From contig CAIIXF020000006.1 in assembly GCA_903813345.2 (NCBI GenBank), positions 3,410,001-3,474,000 of the forward strand: a stretch of DNA of 64,000 nt, read 5' to 3'. Under the pieces are notes generated by a model, which had not been told where the DNA came from, did not search any database, and worked only from the letters and a program-made list of their open reading frames with translations. This document shows, one piece after another, positions 37,601-49,600 of this stretch; within the stretch, counting starts at the first letter, position 1; the number at the start of each line of letters is the position of its first letter. The position numbers and the translations under genes are program-made. Source of the DNA: Owenia fusiformis (Eukaryota; Annelida; Polychaeta; Sabellida; Oweniidae).

Positions 37601-40600
37601 ACTTCCTGGTATTAATAGAAAACAACTCATTGTGAAAACAAACATGCATATAGACCTTGGATTAATTTGATGTTTTGAAGGTAATTGTACAACCCAGAGT
37701 GCTATCAATGGTGTTACAAAAGATAACATTTTTGCAATTATAAAGATGGCAAATAGTATTTCCAAATGCATATTTAAAAGCAAGTGTTGAAAGAAGCTAC
37801 ATATTAAGATTATAAGAGGAAGATTACAACAATTGCTGGAAATATGCAACATACTAATAATGAGCCAATTTGAAAATAATGTGTTCACTCTAGGGCTGTT
37901 TCCTATTTTGTTGACATGGTTAAATCCAAGATTATTAAATGCACCTATTCTTCCCCGCCAAAGGGTTAATTCAATGCACATCAAAGATGTAGTTTGTGGG
38001 AACCCAGGATAATGCCAGACTGAAGTAATTTTCTACATGGATGCAAATATAAAGACTATACATGACAGTAAAAGAATATTATCTGTCTCCCTGGATAAAT
38101 AAGTCAACATTCAAACATGTATTGACTTAATTTGACTCTTACTTAAGGTTCTAGTCGATAGGCTGATTGCTGACCTTATTTAGAGTCATAGCAACATAAT
38201 ACCATATCATTTTCAAGGATTCACATAAATTCAGTGAGCTGGAAACTGCTTTTAGATGCCAATTATATACTTTATCATTCCATGAATTGATTCATGCCTC
38301 TCCAGTGTGAACATTTTGTACACATCTAAATAGTAACCAATAGGAAAGTACCCCAATACCAACTCACTGAAGTTTGAAAAAACCTTGTAATAGCTCACCA
38401 TACACAAAAGTTATATATAGGGTATATAATACCAATTCAATGCAACTTAAAGTTTATAAAAAGAGACTTGACCAATAGAAACAATATGACCTTTGTTTCA
38501 AAGGGCAGTGTCACCATGGTATTGGTATGTATGTAATACAGAGTAACTGTATATGCGTTGACAGTTATGCATCAGGTGTCAAAAGAATCAAAACAAAGAG
38601 ATATAAGTTAATATACATGTAACTTCATGAAAGAAAAAAGCAAATGCAGTATTATTAGAAGATTATAACAACAATGATTATCATGAGCGATAATAGTTTC
38701 ATTTGCACTGAGAATGAAACAAAGAAAATATAAAATGTCCTATCTGCAGTTCATTATTGAATGTGTATGCAAAATATAAGGTTTAACTGTAGAGTAACTT
38801 TTCTACTGTACTACAATACATGATTTTTGTACTGTATTTTACCTGTAAATAAATGTTCAATAGCACTACAGAATACAAATGTCCCCATTGACATGATTGT
38901 GTCAATGCTTGGCATTTAGGCATTGGAGAAAATGTCCCCCTCAATATGGTCAGTTACCTTGAATAGTTTTACCAGTCCCCTTTTGTTTTTGGCAAATATT
39001 TTCCCATTGCTTGACCAGGCTTGATCCACATTGTCATTGTTCTTCAGATCAAAAAGCAATTTCCTGTTCATTGGGCTAAGATATTCAAAGACTGTAATGC
39101 CACTCCCTTTCAGATGTTTCCTATTCTTAACAACCTCTTCTTTTTTGGGGCGAAACTTGAATTTCACAATCATTTGTCGAGGTGTATTATCAGTACGGAG
39201 TTTGCCAATACGATGGCTTACTTCGATATCGCTTGGAGAAATATCTATTGGTAGTTTCTCTCCAAGGATGTCTGCAACCACTGTGGAACAGATTTCGTTC
39301 TGAGATTCTTTTATACCAAGTATATTAATCGTGTTCTTCCCACTATACTGTGCATTGTGGTTGACTGCTTCCTGGAGTGAAGTTACTGTAGACTTCATGG
39401 CTGTGTGGTTTTGTTCAAGTTCATGAATACGTTCTTTTAGGCTCACATTTTCACTTTCTAATTTTGTAACTCTACCCTCTATTTGACCAACGGCTTCTGT
39501 TACAGCGTTTTTAACAATATCACCAACATTGTCCATCTTAGATTTGAAGTTTGAGATGTCACATGAAATATTTTTCATGAAAATTTCTAATTGTTTCTGG
39601 AGAGGTGAAGACTGAGTCTGGTGCTCTTTGTCTATTTCAGTACTGTATGAGAAACTATCATCAGATGACATATTTGCTTCTAATCTGTCCCTTTTATGAG
39701 GGGGTTTCACAACATGAGCAATTGGTGTACTTGTTGACCTTGAAGGTGTTGGTTCATTTTCAGATGTGAGGAAGGTTGTAATTTTCTGATTTGAAGAGGC
39801 CATTATTGTTTATTCCAGTATGGGTTCACTATAATAAGTCACTAACCTGATAGTTTATATGTTTAGCTGCAATGTAGGTAGTTTATATCCATTTGAATGC
39901 ACTATATAACATGGTAAATCCAACTATTTAGGAGAGACAGAAAATGTGACTTTAGCTGTCGGCCATCTTGTTTCAAAAAAAAGTACTCAAGTACTCAAAG
40001 TATCCTGTGGGATAGATCTAACTCTCAGTTCAGAGATTTCGAATTTAATCCGTTCCTTTAGACTAGAAGATGCTCAACCAAAGGATTTATTACCAAAGTG
40101 GGACCTTGTTTTTGTACTCAATGAACTTTGCAAAGCCCCATATGAACCTATGAGCTCAGCAGATTTAAAATTTGTCACTTGGAAGGCACTTTTTCTACTT
40201 CTGTTGGCATCAGGCAAAAGGAGGTCAGACATACATGCCTTAGACTTGAGAAGAATTCAATGGACTAAGCATAATTTAGAGGTTTATCTTTACCCCTTCA
40301 TAGGATTTTTACCTAAATCATTATCCTGTGCTGAGGGACAATCAAGATTTCTTCCAATCCACATTAAATCGTTGATACCGTTTGTGGGGAACGAAACACC
40401 AGACAAATTCCTGTGCCCGATCAGAGCGTTACGTTATTATTTACAATCTACAGTCTCTGTTAGAGGACCTCGGAATAGACTGTTTATCCCTTACAAGAAA
40501 GGGTGTAATACAGACATTCATCCTAACACATTGTCTTCATGGATGAAACAACTTATTTCTTGTGCATACAAAAATGCTTCTCAAGAAAGTAAACATTTAG

Positions 40601-43600
40601 GGAAGATAAGGCCACATGAAATTAGAGCCATATCTTCCTCACTAGCGTTACAAGCTAATTTATCCATCACGTCACTGTTGAAGACTTGCTCCTGGGCTTC
40701 CCACAATACCTTCACCAACTATTACTTGCGGGATGTCACGGTGATGGAGAAGGAACTTCACAAACTTGGTCCAATGGTTCTGGCTGGAACTGTCTGCAAC
40801 CAATAATTTGTAAGTATTACTTTGGCACTTAGCAATTGGACCCTAGAAGGACACTGGTTAGATGTCAGGAACATTACTGCATTGTAGAGGGGTGCTCTGT
40901 TGTTCAGTTCGTCTGACTTCAGTAACGCCCTTGAAGACCTACATAGGGGCTTGTCACTGTTGTAACTTTGTTCATCATACCTGCCTGCTTCTTAGCGCAT
41001 TATAGATATGGTTTTCACCAAAACTATGATACCTAAGACATCATGCAGTCTCCATCCAGGATTCAATTTTGGCTAGGATTTTGGATGGTTAAACCACAAC
41101 TGATGTTTGTCTCTGGTTGACACAATAGGATGGTAATATGTTTTTATTCTTTGGCTTGTAATGGGGTTGTTTTTTCCCTCCACCATAGCTTTTTATTCAG
41201 CATATGTCATGGAATAGGTTGGATTGTATGTAATTGTGAAATTTTACAATGTATTTTCTATTAATTACAATACAAACCTATTCCATGACCATAGGCCCAC
41301 CCGGCCTCCCCGCAGTCTCTAGAAAGTTAGTACAGTCTGCGATTTTTTTATGAATATTCAATGAGATAGTGGGCGACACCTATTGGGTCACTACCAGGGA
41401 CTGATCATTTTGTATTTATTTATTTTTGGGGACTTGCCTCTTGTTCCAAAAGGGGGATTAAGCATATGTCATGGAATAGGTTTGTATTGTAATTAATAGA
41501 AAATTTACATTGTAAAATTTCACACCTTCAGACCATTCTAATAAGCGTCCATATACATGACAAAACTGAAAAAGTCCAAAATCTCCTGGAATTTCAAGTA
41601 TGGAAATTTTTTAACATTCATGTGACCAATGTTCAATTTTTATTACCACTAATAAAAATGTTCCAGCAATACTAAGCAATTTATCGGGGAATATTAAGCA
41701 AGCACTCCCTGTTTTTGCCGGGAATGTCTATTATATGACGACAATTGGTTATTAAGGCCAAGTAATTACCCATTACAGAAACGTACATGAGAGTTATTTA
41801 CTACAGTGTAAAGACAAGGGCAATTATCAGGTTAAGTGTGATGCAATAAAACACACAGAGAGCCAAGTGTGAGAATACCAATGATGTCGTTTGTGTCCAA
41901 ATAACATTACCCTAAGAAACAAGACATTTAAATTCTACACACTGGAGGTCTTGAATGAAATCAGTTTTGGTAGTAGTTTCTATGACTTCATTAACCTCTT
42001 GACTACCACGAGTGACGAGATAATCCGTCACAAAATTTTTCACTAAAATTGCTCTTATTTGAACAATTTTCATCCTATTAACTGCGTTAGTTGCATTCGC
42101 GAATACAAGGAAAGGCTTTTGATTGGAAAGGCTAAACCAAGAGATTATTTCTTTTTGAGAAAGTGAAGATAAACTTTAGAGCTGCTAAGTAGAACTCTTT
42201 AAAAGGGTATATAACAATCATTAACATACATAGCTTGTCTAGATGGCAATGCAACCTTAAGAATGAGGTTAGACCTTTTATTCTTTTATTGCCAAAGAGC
42301 ACGGAAAGTCTTTGAATCAGATAATTCAAGATTATTCTAGATTGAACTGGATATTTGACAAAAATGGACTCTGACAGTTTCAATAGATTTATTCTCAAAT
42401 CCAGTGTTATAAACCATTTTCTCTTTCTGAAAGCAGCAATAATATATCATATTTTGAAATTATTTAAAAAACTCCTTTCAAAAATTCCTGTATGATCACA
42501 AAGTGTGCGATAAAAAGATTATATGAGAGAATGGTCAGCTGCTGGTTAATCACTTGTGGTTAATCTTAATAGAGACAGACTTCTAGCTATCTTGGCTAAT
42601 ACAATGGAAGCTATAATTATCCCAGTGATCAATAATTTTAAAACAACAGCGGCTAGACTGCTGCTCACAACTTGCTTAACTTTTCTACGGCTTTGTCTTC
42701 AATATCATTTATATTACCATGGATACAGATGATACATTGCGCTTACCTTTTGGCCTGTCAAGATAATCTTTGACGCTGCGTCACTCTTCCAAGCATTAGG
42801 ATCTTCATCAACAGCAGTGACTTTTGACGTGGAATCATCTTTCTTTGTCAATTTAGCAGTATTTACAAGAATTGTATTAGTAACCTTTTGTACAAGACGT
42901 TCGCTGCCAAATTCACCTAAAAAGTTATTCAAATTAAGAATTAAATAAATAAAATCTCTTAAATTATTATGAGTGCCTTGACCAGGCACCTGTTTAAACA
43001 CGTAGGGACAACGAGCAGGAAATAAAAGTGACTGTTTTTTTTGTTGTTTAAAGCCACCACAAACATTCCATTTTTGAAATGCATGTTGTTCTGAATAGAG
43101 TATGTGACATTTTTCCCTATTATACATGTCAAATTTAATCTATGGCAACCGCGGGGGGGGGGGGGGGGGGGGGGGGGGGGGCGAAGCTTCTCAAAATTAA
43201 GAAAAATATGCAGCATAAAATACAGGGATAAGCAGTACAATATAAATTTTCGATTTTGAGAAGCTAAGACCGCCAATGCTAGAGTAAATGCGAGAGTAAA
43301 TGCTAGAGTACAAGATCTAGAATAGTAAGCTGTTGAGGAAGCCATTTCGAATGAAAATTCACATTAGGTTAATTTAACAATCTTGGTCATTTTAAAGCCA
43401 CTAGTTTTGCAACCACGTACCACACAATATAATTTGTCATAATTATGCTTTACCTGGAAAATGCTTCTGCACTAGTTTCTGTGCCACTTCATATACATTG
43501 CTGTTCAAATCAGGGATGGATTCATACTGAAACCAAACCACCTTCTCACCAACAACTTTGCCAGCCCACTCAAGCGTAATTGGAAATCTAAAAAATGTTC

Positions 43601-46600
43601 AACATTTTAGAATGTGATTTAAAGCAAATAAAATATTATTATTACCTATCTTTGACAAATTCAAATTGATTCTTAAAAATATGTCAAAAAATTCATGTCA
43701 TTCATTGTCATTGTAATGCCATCAGAGTCAATAAAAGACATACAGTATATATATAATAAAAATCCCTTAGTGAATTACTGAATGCCATTTCACATGTGTT
43801 TTGAAGAGATTGCTCCATCTCTTTTTAAATCAGCTTACATTTCTGGTATGTTGTCATATTCCTTGCCGTCCCAATAATGCTTGAATCCACATTGGCAACG
43901 AGTCTTCTCAGCTGGTGTAGTGGTACGGTCACCATTCTTGTACTGTATACTGCCGTCATAGTTCAACTGTCTCACATTAGACCTGTTTAATAGAAGTAAC
44001 ATAACATTAAAGTTCACACTTTTAATGACTCCAACCAGGATCAGGCTATAAAGTTCAATAACTGTAACATTTCAGAAACTTCAATGTGGTCAGTGAAATA
44101 AATTTAATTTGAGAATCTTATGAATGTTTGCAAGGACAGAGACACAGATAATGTAGCATGCCTTGTGAAAAGCATGAGCTACTAGAATACTACATTGTAC
44201 TCACCCTTTACAGAAAGCACAGTGTTGTAATGTACTCAGGCTCATGTCAGGCTCTAGTTGATCTTGGAGACTATTGTAGGTACACACCAACCCTACATGG
44301 AGTAAAATCATTTAATAATATTGTAGGTTCACACCAAACCTACATGGAGAAAAATCATTTCATACTATTGTAGGTACACACCAAACCTACATGGAGTAAA
44401 ATCATTTAATAATATTGTAGGTACACACCAAACCTACATGGAGTAAAATCATTTCATACTATTGTAGGTACACATCAAACCTACATGGAGTAAAATCATT
44501 TAATAATATTGTAGGTACACACCAAATCTATATGGAGTAAAATCATTTAATAATATTGTAGGTACACACCAACCCTACATGGAGTAAAATCATTTCATAC
44601 TATTGTAGGTACACATCAAACCTACATGGAGTAAAAATCATTTAATAATATTGTAGGTACACACCAAACCTACATGGAGTAAAATCATTTCATACTATTG
44701 TAGGTACACATCAAACCTACATGGAGTAAAATCATTTAATAATATTGTAGGTACACACCAAATCTACATGGAGTTAAATCATTTAATACTATTGTAGGTA
44801 CACACCAACCCTGTACATGGAGTAAAATCATTTAATACTATTGTAGTTACACACCAACCCTGTACATGGAGTAAAATCATTTAATACTATTGTAGGTACA
44901 CACCAACCCTGTACATGGAGTAAAATCATTTCATACTATTGAAGGTACACACCAAACCTACATGGAGTAAAATCATTTCATACTATTGTAGGTACACACC
45001 AAACCTACATGGAGTAAAATCATTTCATACTATTGTAGGTACACACCAAACCTACATGGAGTAAAATCACTTAATAATATTGTAGGTTCACACCAAACCT
45101 ACCCAGTATATGATCATTTCGTACTATTGTAGGTACATACCAAACCTACATGGAGTAAAATCATTTCATACTATTGTAGGTACATACCAAACCTACATGG
45201 AGTAAAATCATTTAATAATATTGTAGGTTCACACCAAACCTACCGAGTATATGATCATTTCGTACTATTGTAGGTACACACCTAACCTACATGGAGTAAA
45301 ATCATTTCATACTATTGTAGGTACACACCAACCCTGTACATGGAGTACATGATCATTTCGTACTTCTCTTAGAAGTAAAAACAGTACCAAGGTGTAGCAA
45401 ATCACATTTAATATCTTATGAGTATCCCACAATACTGCTAGAAAAGCACTTCACAAAATGGCTACCATAAATTAATTGCCAAATAATAATATGCTGTTCT
45501 TGCATTTATTTTTATGTAAAATATCAATTTTTATTTATTGTACACTTGTACTGTCCTATACAGATGATATAGTAGTTACAGTTCTGTGGCTATGTGAAAC
45601 TGTTAAACTCACCATGCAAAGGAAATGAGTATCGCTTGTTTGTTTTCAAATCTCCATGTGTTGCAACAGCCAATCGATGAAGAGTACCTCCAGATTTCAA
45701 CCATTCAGTAGTTATGCTCCATTCTAAGGTGGCCTCACATGTCAAACAACGAAAGAGTCGCCCGTGCTCAATGGCATCCACTGTTCGCTGGAGCACCACT
45801 TCAGGTGGAACTCCTACCATGCCTAGAAAAAAACTGCTGGGTTGTTACATCATTTTAAAACAAATTCTCTTGACTTTACTTTTCACTGATTCAAGTATGA
45901 ATTATTACTTCACTTTTTTGCTCACATAGGAGAGCTATGAGTAGTAATTGCCACACTTGTCTGTCACTAGTTTATCCATCTGTCCATCCGTCTTTCTGTC
46001 TGTCAATCAACACATTTGGGGAACATTTGCTATCCCCGAGACAATTCAAATGGTTTCACTTTTAAAATGTATCGATATAAAATATTCAAAAATATGAAGC
46101 TATTCATTTCAAAAGTCCATACTCCCTAGATAAAGTACAATGGCAAAATCTGACCCCTTGGATAAAACTGTCTGACAAACTGCAGACCCTTCATGTGTTT
46201 GGGGGTCTCACTTTTGAATGGTGCATTATAAAATCCAATCACAATAGATATTCAACATGAAAGATTTATTTAAAGCTCCTGACCTGAAGACTTGTAAACA
46301 TATTGGTGAACATCTGCTACTACTGAAGGTGCCACCTTGTGTTCCTTTACAAACACAGCCTCAATGGCCGCCACCAGACGCTGCACATATCTGTCCTGAA
46401 TCAAATAATAGTAGATAACATTTCAAGAAAATAAGAAGAAAGAGCAATGTATAACATATAGTGCAATGTACAGTACAAAGTGGAGTATATAGTGCAATGT
46501 AAGGTAGAAAGCGCAATATACAGTAAATAGTTCAGTGCACAGAATATAGAACAATGTACATTAAATAGTGTAATATATAGACTATAAAGTGCAATGTACA

Positions 46601-49600
46601 GTAAATAGTGCAATAAACAGCATATAGTGCAATGTACAGAATAGTGCAATGTACAGTATATAGTAGTGCAAGGTACAGTAAAATGAACTCAGAACTGTGC
46701 ATAATGTTGTTATGTACAGTACCTGTATATAGTGAAATGTAGCTAGTGGGACTTTTAATTACAGATTATTTGAATAAAACCATATTTAAATTAGTTTTTT
46801 CATCCATAAAAGGAACCAATGTCATATAATGCTCATTCACTTCTAAATCCATGTAGCATTCACAATACCATGTACAGTAGAACACCTCTATAAGTGGAAC
46901 ACCTTTATTAGTGGAACACCTTTATAAGTGGAACACCTCTATAAGTGAAACACCTTTGTAAGTGGAACACCTTTATAAGTGGAACACCTCTATAAATGAA
47001 ACACCTTCGTAAGTGGAACACCTTTATAAGTGGAACACCTTTATTAGTGGAACATCTTTATTAGTGGAACACCTTCGTAAGTGGAACACCTTTATAAGTG
47101 GAACACCTTTATTAGTGGAACATCTTTATAAGTGGAACACCTCTATAAGTGAAACACCTTTGTAAGTGGAACACCTTTATAAGTGGAACACCTCGATAAA
47201 TGAAACACCTTCGTAAGTGGAACACCTTCGTAAGTGGAACACTTTTATAAGTGGAACACCTCTATAAGTGGAACACCTTTGTAAGTGGAACACCTTCTCA
47301 GAGTGCCATGACCAACTGACTTCATTCTAATTGATCCTCTAAAGGAAGAACTCTCAAGTGGAACACTTTAAGCGAAACCAATGATGTTTCATTAACACAA
47401 GTTTTACTGTATACTCAATATGAGAAGGTGATTAATGATCTAATAGGTCAATAATTCTTAAAATAATGATTTTTCCAGAGGGTAATGTACAATTGCAGTC
47501 AAAGTCAACTTACCCCTAGACATTTATTGCCTCCCATAAGGCAATTGCCCTCAGAGTCAAACTCTATGTACATCTCCAGACATTCAAGGGGCAGGCTCCA
47601 CACATTGGGAAGCATCCAACGTGGAATCTTGGGAACAGGCCTACCTTTTAAATGATAAATACATGTTAAAACTTGGGAAAAGGCCATACAAATGGACAAA
47701 ATGACTGGATTAACCAGTTTGTCTAGTGTTTAAAATAGTGTGGCCAATTTAATTTCATACACAATTATTTAGAACTTAGTGCAGAAAGTGTTCATTTCTC
47801 ACCTTTCACAGCAACTAGTGCTATATAATGGTTGCGGCCGCTGTTACTCCAGGCCAGACATAGGGGCTTGTTCAATGTTCCATCTTTGCCACGACACTTT
47901 GCAGGCTCCATAAGCCCAGGGAGGAACAATCCTGAATAGCATAAAAATGATATAAAGATGAGAACAATATTTTGTAATTTTAGGGACCAGAATGTTGCTA
48001 AAATTATGAATTTTGGTTTTTTTTTAAAATCAGCGGACAAAACTGCAGTTATAACTGTCAAGTGAAATAATTTGCAAGTGGAACACCTGTCCTGTGTAAG
48101 TTAAACCCTTCAATGTTGAACACCTCTTAAGTGGAACACCTTAATGGCCACAATAGTATTGCACTATTTTTGAAACAATTGAAAATAACTATCTTACTTA
48201 TGTTGCATGAACATCCACCATATTGAAAGGATTTGAACCAATATAGTCCATATACATAAATTTCCTAATTCAACACTGTCAAGAAATGTAATCATGAATT
48301 ACAGCAAAGAATCTCATTTGTGAACTTAAATCTCATTGAGAACCCTGGAGGAGCGTAATACAGTGTTGTGTCTATTAGCTTTAAGGACTAAGCCCAGAAG
48401 ACTGCATAATTAATATGAGTTTGTGATTCAATGTGACAGATTTAATTAATTAAAATAGATTTAATTAATTAAAATAGGGAATATATTATCAAAGTTGTCA
48501 AATTGCTCCACAGCGAATGGAGCTTGACTCAATTTAATCAAATCAAGTTTCGCTGTAAATGCCAAATCCTTATGAGGGGATTTTCTGATTTCCTATCAGT
48601 GGCCAATATTGATGAAAAGCTAACGACCTCATCAGATCTCAATTCTGTATGACTTATGGTTAGTTGTATATTGTGAGTAAACTCTCCTTAATTATTAATC
48701 AAAGTAATAAATCAGGTGTGCTTTAGCCTACAGACTTCTTCAGGTGAGAATAAGCCTTGCCGTTAGCAGTATGAGTAAAACTTCCTTTCCAACTTGCCAT
48801 ACTTTAAATCTTAAGATGCCTTACAAATTAAATAAACATATTATTTCTAAAATTGTTCAGCAACTTTGAATCTTTTCAGCAATGACATTAAAATTATTCA
48901 AAACTGTACCTGCATAATCGCCAGAGCTCTTAAGGCCAGTCATTGAGTCAAGCAATATGATTGGTCTTCTCAAGACATTAGCAAGACCGAAGATATGGAT
49001 GTTTCTCAGTCCTAAAGCTTCACCATCTGGAGGTATATAATATGGATCACACTCAGCTATGATGTTCTCCCATTCATTCTCGCCTATGAAATCTTTAAAA
49101 AGTGGCTTATATTTTGACAAATTTTCTTCAAAATGAGTTTTGAGGTTTTCACGAAGTGGATGCCAAAATAGCTCTCTCCCAATGAGAGCTCTTGAAACAG
49201 CATGAACCAAACAGTGGCCGTCACCATCTGAGTGAATCGGTAATAGACATTCTACATTGTCGTTGGCCTTTTGGATTGCAGATAGTGTGTCTGCCAGATA
49301 TGCCACACTACCAGTTCTATCTTTGCCATAGCCTTTGATCTGAAACACACAATAAAACCATTTGCTTTTATTCACACCCATAGATGTCGCCCTATGACTA
49401 TCGAGCAACACCCCTATAGAGGGCATTGCTTTCATTAAATCAATAATCACAAATACAGATTTTCCCTACACAATAACATAAGTAATGGTGTACCTTTATG
49501 TGATCTGGCTCAATCAGGAATGCCCTGTCACCCAATACAGAACAGTCAAACACTGGCTTCTGGCCCAACTCTGTGAGCAACTTTGCCTCTCCCGTTTGCT

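Larger units (their letters stand above)
34093..39945 (-). mobile_element. Near full-length CR1/L2-like LINE nested inside the DIRS element
   Basis: The element is on the minus strand with ORF1 (39803-38916), a 931-bp spacer (38915-37985), ORF2 (37984-34253) and a short 3' UTR ending in an A-rich tail (T run at 34093-34100 on the plus strand). Upstream of ORF1 about 140 bp of 5' UTR remain. Recombinase coding stops at one edge and resumes at the other, which places the insertion precisely; removing it joins ATTAAT with GTGAC in frame. No clear target duplication is seen beyond an AAT shared by both flanks. Confidence 0.9.
30075..41524 (+). mobile_element. DIRS-type tyrosine-recombinase retrotransposon, interrupted by a LINE
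   Basis: All hallmarks are visible: inverted terminal repeats, a gag-like region, a reverse transcriptase-RNase H-methyltransferase-like ORF, a tyrosine recombinase, and an internal complementary region that joins both termini. Without the nested LINE the element would be about 5.6 kb. It lies antisense in intron 11 of VCPIP1. DIRS elements integrate through a circular intermediate with the recombinase and leave no target duplication; none is seen here. The RT ORF is intact, but gag carries frame breaks and the recombinase is split, so this copy is not autonomous. Confidence 0.92.

Noticed and set aside
42959-43345. Minus-strand ORF with a polyproline tract
   Set aside because: The prolines come from the G homopolymer and the ORF crosses the intron 10/exon 11 border.
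44270-45365. CRISPR-like regular array
   Set aside because: Units are contiguous without unique spacers, in a eukaryotic intron; it is a minisatellite.
46401-46649. Minus-strand ORF rich in Leu/Tyr/His repeats
   Set aside because: Derived from the short-unit satellite next to exon 6.
48857-49450. 197-codon minus-strand ORF taken as a complete gene
   Set aside because: Its middle is VCPIP1 exon 3; both ends are intron read-through past clear splice sites.
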